This document shows, piece by piece, positions 58,071-64,000 of a stretch of 64,000 bases of DNA. The position numbers were made by a program, and so were the translations under genes. The notes beneath the pieces are model-generated. The model saw nothing but the letters and a program-made list of their open reading frames with translations, did not search any database and had not been told where the DNA came from. The DNA comes from Myxococcota bacterium. Its GTDB lineage: Bacteria > Myxococcota_A > UBA796. The stretch covers positions 186,001 through 250,000 of the forward strand of contig JAQXDW010000074.1 of assembly GCA_029251165.1 (NCBI GenBank). The letters are read 5' to 3'. Each line of letters starts with the position of its first letter. Positions within the stretch are counted from its first letter, which is position 1.

Positions 58071-59330
58071 TCAGCTAGGAACCCCGTAGTTCTGAATTAG
58101 CTCTGTCTTTGGCTCTTCTCCGCTGGTGATCACGCCCTCATGGATGATCACTTCCCGGATGTTGTCCTGACTTGGGATCTCATACATGATGTCGAGCATC
58201 ACATGCTCGATGATCGTGCGGAGGCCTCGTGCGCCGGCCTTTCGGGTTGCGGCCTTTGAGGCGATGGCACGGAGTGCTTCGTCGGTGAAGGTGAGCTTGA
58301 CCTTCTCGAACTTGAAGAGCTTCTGATACTGCTTGATGAGCGAGTTCTTGGGCTCAGTGAGGATCTTGACCAGCTCTTCTTCTCCGAGGTTGTCCATGAC
58401 CGCGGTGATCGGAAGGCGACCGATGAACTCCGGGATGAGTCCGAACCGCTCGAGGTCTTCTGGGATCGCCCGGGAGAGGATCTTCCGAGAGTCGTCGACC
58501 TTCTCGACATCACCATGCAGGAAGCCGACCGAGCGACGCCCCAGGCGCTGCTCGATGATCTTCTCCAGTCCCTCGAAGCTTCCTCCGCAGATGAACAGAA
58601 TGTTGCTGGTGTCGATCTGGAGGTATTCCTGGTTGGGCAGGCGCTTGTTTCCACGGGTCTGGATGTTCGCCAGGGTGCCCTCGATGATCTTCAGCAGCGC
58701 CTGCTGCACACCTTCTCCGGAGACATCGCGGCTCACGGAGCTGGTGAAGCTCTTCTTGGCGAGCTTGTCGATCTCGTCGACGTAGATGATGCCCCGCAGG
58801 GTGCGCTCGAGGTTGTTTCCAGAAGCTTGGTAGAGGTTCAGGACGATGTTCTCGACATCTTCTCCGACGTAGCCAGCCTCGGTGAGGGTGGTGGCGTCTG
58901 CGATGACGAACGGAACGTCGAGGAAGCGCGCCAGGGTCTGGGCAATCAGGGTCTTGCCGGTGCCGGTTGGACCGATGAGCAGAAGGTTGGACTTCTGAAT
59001 CTCAACGTCGCCTTCAGCACGCTCAGCGCTCTGGTTGGCCTCAAGCCGCTTGTAGTGGTTGTACACCGCGACTGAGATCTTGCGCTTAGCCATGTCCTGC
59101 CCCACGACGTACTGGTCGAGGAATGCCTTGAACTTGGCTGGGGGGGGGACCTTGCTCTGGCCCCAAGAGATTGGCTTGGGCTGCGCGTTCTCTCTGATGA
59201 TGTCCAGGCAGAGCCTGACGCATTCTGAGCAGATGTACACATTCGGCCCGGCGATGATCTTATCGACCTCTCGCTGGGGCTTGTGGCAGAAGGAGCAGGC
59301 GAGGCCGGAAGGATTGGAGTATTTGGCCAT
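58071..59330 (-). CDS. clpX: ATP-dependent Clp protease ATP-binding subunit ClpX
   Basis: This 419-residue AAA+ unfoldase. The N-terminal zinc domain has CSFC and CSEC (about residues 12-38). Walker A is LIGPTGTGKTLIAQTL and Walker B is GIIYVDEIDKLA. The RKAGARGLRTIIEH sensor region and the pore loop GYVGEDVE are present. It feeds substrates to ClpP, which is not in the window (the upstream genes are lon and a J protein). The first gene of the 51-59 kb co-directional block; 223 bases (59331-59553) separate it from cbpA and hold the divergent promoters, with no clear element seen. Confidence 0.98.
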   Translation of the reverse strand: MAKYSNPSGLACSFCHKPQREVDKIIAGPNVYICSECVRLCLDIIRENAQPKPISWGQSKVPPPAKFKAFLDQYVVGQDMAKRKISVAVYNHYKRLEANQSAERAEGDVEIQKSNLLLIGPTGTGKTLIAQTLARFLDVPFVIADATTLTEAGYVGEDVENIVLNLYQASGNNLERTLRGIIYVDEIDKLAKKSFTSSVSRDVSGEGVQQALLKIIEGTLANIQTRGNKRLPNQEYLQIDTSNILFICGGSFEGLEKIIEQRLGRRSVGFLHGDVEKVDDSRKILSRAIPEDLERFGLIPEFIGRLPITAVMDNLGEEELVKILTEPKNSLIKQYQKLFKFEKVKLTFTDEALRAIASKAATRKAGARGLRTIIEHVMLDIMYEIPSQDNIREVIIHEGVITSGEEPKTELIQNYGVPS

Positions 59331-59553
59331 CGATTTTCCAGGCGGGATGCGCGAGGGGAGCTGAAAGAGAGACTAAGAGCGTGAGCCGGGGTTCGTCAAC
59401 GTGTTGGGAGGATTTGGACCGGCTGTGCTGCGTTGAATCTTGTCAGCGGTGTGGATGTGTCTGCTGAGTAGCAGGAATGAGTTCCCTGTACGACATGTGC
59501 GTGTCGATACTCAAGAGGTATCATCGTCTTCGTGCTGTTCAACAAGAGGTGGC

Positions 59554-60654
59554 ATGTCGTCTGCAATACCGGACTACTATGCGATCCTCGGTGTGGCGAA
59601 GGATTCCGATGCTGCCGAGATCAAAAAGAAATTCCGAAGGTTGGCCCGGGGCTGCCACCCAGATGTGGCAGGCGACGACCCAGAGGCGGCCGCCCGGTTT
59701 ACGCAGCTGCGTGAGGCCTACGAGACCCTGATCGATCCTATTCGCCGCGATCGGTACGACAACCCCCCAAAGCGCCGCACCTTTTATCGTCAGTCCTGGC
59801 GCCCACCTGGCGGCAATGAATTCGGTGCGATGGGCGAAGGCGGAACGGGGCATCGGTCCAGTCGGCAGCGGTGGCGGGATCCAGCCAACAACCTCGACCT
59901 CGATGACATCTTCGGAGGCTTCGCGACGAAGGCCCCCTCCTCAAAGGCCGGCCGCGCCAGCGGTGCACCGCGTGCGGAGCCCCGCGGCGACTTCACGAGG
60001 AGCAGTGTCCGGGTGACACCCGGCTCTCGCACCGGGGCGACATCTTCAAAGAGTGGTGCCCATGAGCGCGCGCCGGCGATGCCCGGTGAGTCTGTTCGCC
60101 AGACGGTCGAGGTCTCGGAGCGAATCGCCCGGCTCGGGGGAACCGTCACCCTGAACTATCCCCGCCTCAAGCGCGGCGACGGCGGCACCAGTCTGTTTCG
60201 CTACAACGAGATCTACGACCTGCGGCTCACGCCTGACACCCGCAGCGGAGAAGAGGTTCGGATTCCCCGCATGGGCAACGCCGGCGTCGGCGGCGGCGCA
60301 TATGGTGAACTTGTCTGTACGATCCAGGTCAAGGCCGATGCTGGTGCCGGCAACCCACGGGGCCGACGGGATGCCCCGAAGGCGCCGGAGCCCGGCGCGG
60401 ACATCGACCTGCCGATCAGCATTGCCGAGGCCCTCCTCGGCGGCCGCGTCGAGGTCGACACCCCCAGCGGCCGCGTCCGGCTCAGCCTCCCGCCGTGCTC
60501 TTCATCGGGTACCCGCCTTCGGCTTCGGGGGCGTGGTCTGCAGGGCAGCGACATCTATGTCTGCCTCCGCATCGTGGTGCCGCAGGCCCTCGACGAGGAG
60601 AGCCGCCAGCTCATTGAGCAATTTGCGGCCCTGAATCCAGACTCTCCGCGTTGA
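59554..60654 (+). CDS. DnaJ/CbpA-type co-chaperone (no zinc finger)
   Basis: This 366-residue J protein. The J domain (about 4-70) is intact: DYYAILGVAKDSDAAEIKKKF, HPD in ARGCHPDVAG, and TLIDPIRRDRYD. A Gly/Ser/Arg-rich linker (75-185) is followed by two C-terminal beta substrate-binding domains, ending SIAEALLGGRVEVDTPSGRV and GTRLRLRGRGLQGSDIYV. The Cys-rich zinc module of DnaJ is absent, so this is type B (CbpA). The start is ATG at 59554 with AGAGG upstream. It contrasts with the HPD-less J protein in the Hsp70 operon. Its 3' end overlaps lon by 44 bases. Confidence 0.93.
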   Translation: MSSAIPDYYAILGVAKDSDAAEIKKKFRRLARGCHPDVAGDDPEAAARFTQLREAYETLIDPIRRDRYDNPPKRRTFYRQSWRPPGGNEFGAMGEGGTGHRSSRQRWRDPANNLDLDDIFGGFATKAPSSKAGRASGAPRAEPRGDFTRSSVRVTPGSRTGATSSKSGAHERAPAMPGESVRQTVEVSERIARLGGTVTLNYPRLKRGDGGTSLFRYNEIYDLRLTPDTRSGEEVRIPRMGNAGVGGGAYGELVCTIQVKADAGAGNPRGRRDAPKAPEPGADIDLPISIAEALLGGRVEVDTPSGRVRLSLPPCSSSGTRLRLRGRGLQGSDIYVCLRIVVPQALDEESRQLIEQFAALNPDSPR

Positions 60655-62968
60655 CGTCGACGGCCTCCAGCGCGAGCGGGAGGACCTCATCGATGCTGTC
60701 GACGAAGTGGTACGTGAGGTCCCGGCGCAGAACTTCCGGGATGTCGTCGAGGTCTACAGCGTTGTGCCGGGGGAGAATGACGGTCTTCACTCCGGCCCTT
60801 CGTGCAGCCAGGATCTTCTCCTTGATTCCTCCGACCGGCATCACCTTGCCCCGGAGGGTCAGCTCGCCCGTCAGTGCGAGGTTCGACCGAACCCGCTTGC
60901 CGGTCAGCAGGCTGATGAGCGCCACTGCCATCGTGATGCCAGCGGAGGGACCATCCTTGGGGATGGCGCCGGCGGGCACGTGGAGGTGGATGGCGTTCTC
61001 TTTGAACTGCTTGCCCTCGATCCCCAGCGTGTCTGCCCGTGTTCGGATCAGGCTCAGGGCGATCTGAGCGGACTCCTTCATGACGTCGCCGAGCTGCCCG
61101 GTGAGCTTCAGGCCTGCGGTGTCGGCGAACAGCGTGGCCTCGATGAACATGATGTCGCCGCCGCTTGGAGTCCAGGCGAGGCCGACAGCGACTCCGGGTA
61201 TGTCCATCCGCTCGACGAGCTCAATAAAGTGGCGCGGAGGGCCGAGCAGTGTGGTGACTTTTGGCGCGCTGTCGATGCGCATCGCCCGCTTGCGGCCCTC
61301 GACGATCTTGCGCGCAGCCTTGCGGTTGATCGAGGCGATCTGCCGCTCCAGAGAGCGCACGCCGGCCTCGCGGGTGTACGACTCGATGAGGTGCTGGACT
61401 GCCGGACCGGAGATCGAGAGCTGGCTCTGGGTCAGTCCGTGCGAGGTCAGCATCCGAGGGATGAGGTGGCGCTTCGCGATCTGGAGCTTCTCCTCCAGGG
61501 TGTAGCCGGCGATGTCGATGATCTCGAGGCGGTCGTGCAGGGCAGGGGGGATGGTGCTGCCGACGTTCGCGGTGCAGATGAAGAGGACCTCGGAGAGATC
61601 GAGGGAGACGTCGAGGTAGTGGTCAACGAAGGCGCTGTTCTGCTCCGGATCGAGGACCTCCAGCAGCGCTGCAGAGGGGTCGCCCCGGAAGTCTTTTCCG
61701 AGCTTGTCGATCTCATCGAGAATGATGACCGGATTTCGGGTGCCGGCCCGCTTCAGCGCATGCACCAGCCGCCCGGGGAGCGCGCCGACGTAGGTGCGCC
61801 GGTGTCCACGAATCTCCGCCTCGTCCTTGACGCCGCCGAGGCTGACCCGCTGAAACGAGCGGCCCAGTGCGCGTGCGACGGAGCGCCCGAGGCTGGTCTT
61901 TCCCACTCCCGGAGGTCCGAGGAGGCAGAGCACCGGCCCCTGACCGTCGGGCTTGAGCTTGCGCACCGCGAGGTACTCCAGGATGCGGTCCTTGACCTTC
62001 TCCAAGCCGTAGTGATCCTCGCTGAGGACCGCTGCGGCTTCCTGGAGGGTGGCGTTGTCTTCGGAGCGCGCTGTCCAGGGCATCGAAGAGAGCCACTCCA
62101 GCCAGGTCCGAGCGACGTTGTACTCCGCAGCATCTGGGTGCATTCGACGCATCCGGTTCAGCTCGCGAAGGGCCTCCTCCAGGGCCTCCTCGGGCATGCC
62201 GGTTTCGCGAAGCTTCTCCTCCATGAGCGCGGCCTCGTCTTTGTCTGCTGGAAGCTCTCCAAGCTCCTGTCGCATGACCCGGATGCGCTCGCGGAGGTAG
62301 TAGTCCCGCTGCTGCTTGTCCATGGTGGACTGGACACGCTTGCTCAGCTCGGACTCCATCTCCCGGAAGCCTTCCTCCCGGGCCAGCAGCAGCAGCACCG
62401 CATCGACCCGGACATCGACCACCCGCTCGGCGAGCAGGGCGAGACGCTCGAAGCGAGGAATGACGAGGTTGCTGATGATCTGGTCAGCCAGTCGTCCTGG
62501 GGCGACGTCGAGGGTCGCGAGCTTCTGGAGTGCGGGTGGGAGGCCGGTGTCCTTTGCGATGAGGGCAGCGAGGTGCTGCCGGAGCTGCTCGGTGCGGTTG
62601 GCGACGAAGTCTTCGTCCTGGACGACGGGGCTGAGCAGCCTGACCGATGCCGTGTAGCCCCCGGTGGGATCCAGGCGGATGCCGTTGCCTTGTGCGCGCT
62701 GTAGCCCCTCGAGGAGGACTCGGATGGTTCCATCTCCCAGGCGGACAGCCTTGAGGACCCGTGCCGTGCAGCCGACCTCGTGAAAGTTTTCTGGAAGTGG
62801 CTGCTCGAGCTCTGGAATCTGAAGCGGAAGCGCAAGAAGGGGACGGCCAGAGCTGAGGTGAAGCTCGACGGCGGCGGTCTCTGAGGGCCGCATGATGTGT
62901 AGGCGAGCGATCATTCCGGGGAGGAGGACCGTCTCGTGGATGGGAAGGGTCGGCAGGAGGGTGGGCAT
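60611..62968 (-). CDS. lon: ATP-dependent protease Lon
   Basis: This 785-residue protease. The N-terminal LAN domain (LPTLPIHETVLLPGMIARLHI) is followed by a coiled region, the AAA+ module (CLLGPPGVGKTSLGRSVARAL, VIILDEIDKLGKDFRGDPSAALLEVLDPEQN) and the protease domain with Ser in PKDGPSAGITMAVAL and Lys in GGIKEKILAARRAG. All catalytic residues are present. I start at ATG 62968, where family similarity begins; a more upstream TTG-type start at 63088 has none. Lon removes misfolded and regulatory proteins. Tail-to-tail overlap with cbpA. Confidence 0.97.
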   Translation of the reverse strand: MPTLLPTLPIHETVLLPGMIARLHIMRPSETAAVELHLSSGRPLLALPLQIPELEQPLPENFHEVGCTARVLKAVRLGDGTIRVLLEGLQRAQGNGIRLDPTGGYTASVRLLSPVVQDEDFVANRTEQLRQHLAALIAKDTGLPPALQKLATLDVAPGRLADQIISNLVIPRFERLALLAERVVDVRVDAVLLLLAREEGFREMESELSKRVQSTMDKQQRDYYLRERIRVMRQELGELPADKDEAALMEEKLRETGMPEEALEEALRELNRMRRMHPDAAEYNVARTWLEWLSSMPWTARSEDNATLQEAAAVLSEDHYGLEKVKDRILEYLAVRKLKPDGQGPVLCLLGPPGVGKTSLGRSVARALGRSFQRVSLGGVKDEAEIRGHRRTYVGALPGRLVHALKRAGTRNPVIILDEIDKLGKDFRGDPSAALLEVLDPEQNSAFVDHYLDVSLDLSEVLFICTANVGSTIPPALHDRLEIIDIAGYTLEEKLQIAKRHLIPRMLTSHGLTQSQLSISGPAVQHLIESYTREAGVRSLERQIASINRKAARKIVEGRKRAMRIDSAPKVTTLLGPPRHFIELVERMDIPGVAVGLAWTPSGGDIMFIEATLFADTAGLKLTGQLGDVMKESAQIALSLIRTRADTLGIEGKQFKENAIHLHVPAGAIPKDGPSAGITMAVALISLLTGKRVRSNLALTGELTLRGKVMPVGGIKEKILAARRAGVKTVILPRHNAVDLDDIPEVLRRDLTYHFVDSIDEVLPLALEAVDVNAESLDSGPQIAQ

Positions 62969-63043
62969 CAGGGCGTGCTCGGTCTCGGGATTGCTGTAGC
63001 CAGATTGGGTTTTGCAGTATCCTGTGCGGCAGACGGAGGCCGG

Positions 63044-64000
63044 ATGGATCTGCCGCGCCGGTTTGGCCGGTATGAGCTTCTTGAGCACATCGCGTCTGGC
63101 GGGATGGCCGAGGTTTTTCTGGCCCGTAGCTTCGGGCTTGAGGGCTTCCAGAAACAGCTCGTTATCAAGCGAATCTTACCGGCGCTCGCCAGAGAGCCCA
63201 GGTTCGTCGCGATGTTTATCAAGGAAGCGAAGATCACAGCGGGGCTGACCCACCCCAACATCGTGCAGATCTTTGAGCTTGGAAAGACCGGCTCCGATCA
63301 CTACATCGCCATGGAGTACCTTCATGGCCGTGATTTGGCGCGAATTAACCGATCTCTACGGCGAACTGGGGAGCGCATGCCGATGCCGCTGGCGGTCTAC
63401 GTCACCGCCATCCTTCTGCGCGGCCTCGCCTATGCCCACTCCTTGACCGATGCGACTGGCGCACCACTCAACCTCGTCCACCGTGACGTCTCTCCGCACA
63501 ATGTTCTCGTCAGCTTTCTGGGAGACGTAAAGCTGCTGGACTTTGGCATCGCGCGACTGACCAGTGCCGAAGAGCAGCGCAAGACCGGACAGGTCGGTGG
63601 CGGTAAATTTGCCTACATGTCGCCTGAGCAAGCCAGCGGCACCCCCCTTGACCATCGCTCGGACATCTTCTCGGCCGGCATCGTCCTCTACGAGATGCTC
63701 ATCGGCGGTCGGCTGTTCCAGCATCCGGATCCCGAAGAGAAGCTGCGGCTTGTTCGAGAAGCGGTCGTTCCAGACCCTCGCGACAAGAATCCAGACATCC
63801 CTGAGGCGCTCTGGAGAATCCTGAAGCGCATGCTCGCTGCGGATCGGGCGGATCGCTATGACCGGGCTGAGGCGGTGGAAGAAGACCTCTGGGCGTTCCT
63901 GTTCTCGCAGGGAAAGCGTGCCGGAGCCTCCGCGATGGTCAACTTCATGACGAGCCTGTTTCCGGACAACGCACGTCGTCGTGCGAGCGTTGACCTTGTC
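63044..64000 (+). CDS. Ser/Thr protein kinase, 3' truncated by window edge
   Basis: The reading frame from ATG 63044 is open to the last base (319 codons visible). The kinase domain starts at once: FGRYELLEHIASGGMAEVFLAR (glycine loop), QLVIKRIL (Lys), catalytic loop LVHRDVSPHNVLV, LLDFGIARL and GKFAYMSPEQAS, followed by DIFSAGIVLYEMLIGG. The HRDVS variant, with Ser replacing the usual Lys, is common in myxobacterial kinases. GGAGG lies four bases upstream of the ATG. The start is divergent from lon by 75 bases. Domains after the kinase are outside the window. Confidence 0.93.
   Translation, partial: MDLPRRFGRYELLEHIASGGMAEVFLARSFGLEGFQKQLVIKRILPALAREPRFVAMFIKEAKITAGLTHPNIVQIFELGKTGSDHYIAMEYLHGRDLARINRSLRRTGERMPMPLAVYVTAILLRGLAYAHSLTDATGAPLNLVHRDVSPHNVLVSFLGDVKLLDFGIARLTSAEEQRKTGQVGGGKFAYMSPEQASGTPLDHRSDIFSAGIVLYEMLIGGRLFQHPDPEEKLRLVREAVVPDPRDKNPDIPEALWRILKRMLAADRADRYDRAEAVEEDLWAFLFSQGKRAGASAMVNFMTSLFPDNARRRASVDLV

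Noticed and set aside
59490..59530. TATCAT at 59519-59524 as the cbpA -10 box
   Set aside because: No acceptable -35 at the right spacing, and it would leave only about 25 bases before the start codon.
60707..62704. 665-codon open frame opposite lon
   Set aside because: Shadow of lon in a GC-rich genome; no domain, no ribosome site.

Overview
This window is GC-rich, almost gap-free bacterial chromosome; the longest stretch without a gene is 223 bases. The genes point to a Gram-negative, predatory-lineage-like bacterium of the Myxococcota/Bradymonadia type (the former deltaproteobacteria). The evidence is LPS synthesis and export genes (kdsB, lptA, lptB), an OmpA-type porin, a PilZ protein of the Myxococcus paralogue type, two Hanks-type Ser/Thr kinases (one with the HRDVSPHN catalytic loop common in myxobacteria), AgmX/PglI-like domains, thrombospondin type 3 repeats, and at least four secreted proteins ending in Cys + membrane segment + Arg cluster (MYXO-CTERM-like sorting signals). 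This assignment is inferred from gene content only. I saw no mobile element, CRISPR array, rRNA or phage gene.

Layout. 1-4.8 kb: a RecG-like protein with damaged helicase motifs, a START-fold protein, an alpha/beta hydrolase, a PilZ protein, a membrane glycosyltransferase and tRNA-Ala(CGC). 4.9-11.9 kb, minus strand: a dedicated Hsp70 operon of Hsp70-vWA fusion, GrpE-like factor, lid-less Hsp70, membrane J-like/PEGA/AgmX protein and TPR-zincin. This is the most unusual system in the window. 12.1-20.5 kb: UDG-like protein, S1-domain protein, then queA-tgt-yajC-secD-secF-IHF/HU. queA appears to carry a one-base frameshift near its 5' end. 21-25.3 kb: rlmB, rseP, tsaB and an aspartate-semialdehyde-dehydrogenase-like pseudoenzyme. 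25.4-30.1 kb: a two-part secreted/outer-membrane protein, truA and a TPR protein. 30.1-36.9 kb: rplM-rpsI, then kdsB-pyrG-lptA-lptB-rpoN-hpf, a classical housekeeping order.

37-46 kb is an envelope and exoprotein region: subtilase, OmpA protein and TSP3 protein on the minus strand; HmuY-like lipoprotein, metalloprotease and small secreted proteins on the plus strand. 46.2-51 kb: a 1129-residue acidic protein, a DUF507 protein and a lipoprotein. 51-59.3 kb, minus strand: a co-directional block of clpX, yqgE, Ser/Thr kinase, M23 peptidase, M14 carboxypeptidase, propeller-like lipoprotein and FliA-type sigma factor. 59.5-64 kb: a CbpA-type J protein, lon and the start of another Ser/Thr kinase.

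Two genome-wide habits stand out. Many secreted proteins start at an NTG overlapping the upstream TGA (NTGA) and carry very short signal peptides without a basic n-region, often beginning Met-Ile. Several convergent gene pairs overlap tail to tail by 44-56 bases. Protein quality control is heavily represented: two extra Hsp70s, GrpE, two J-type proteins, ClpX, Lon and RseP.
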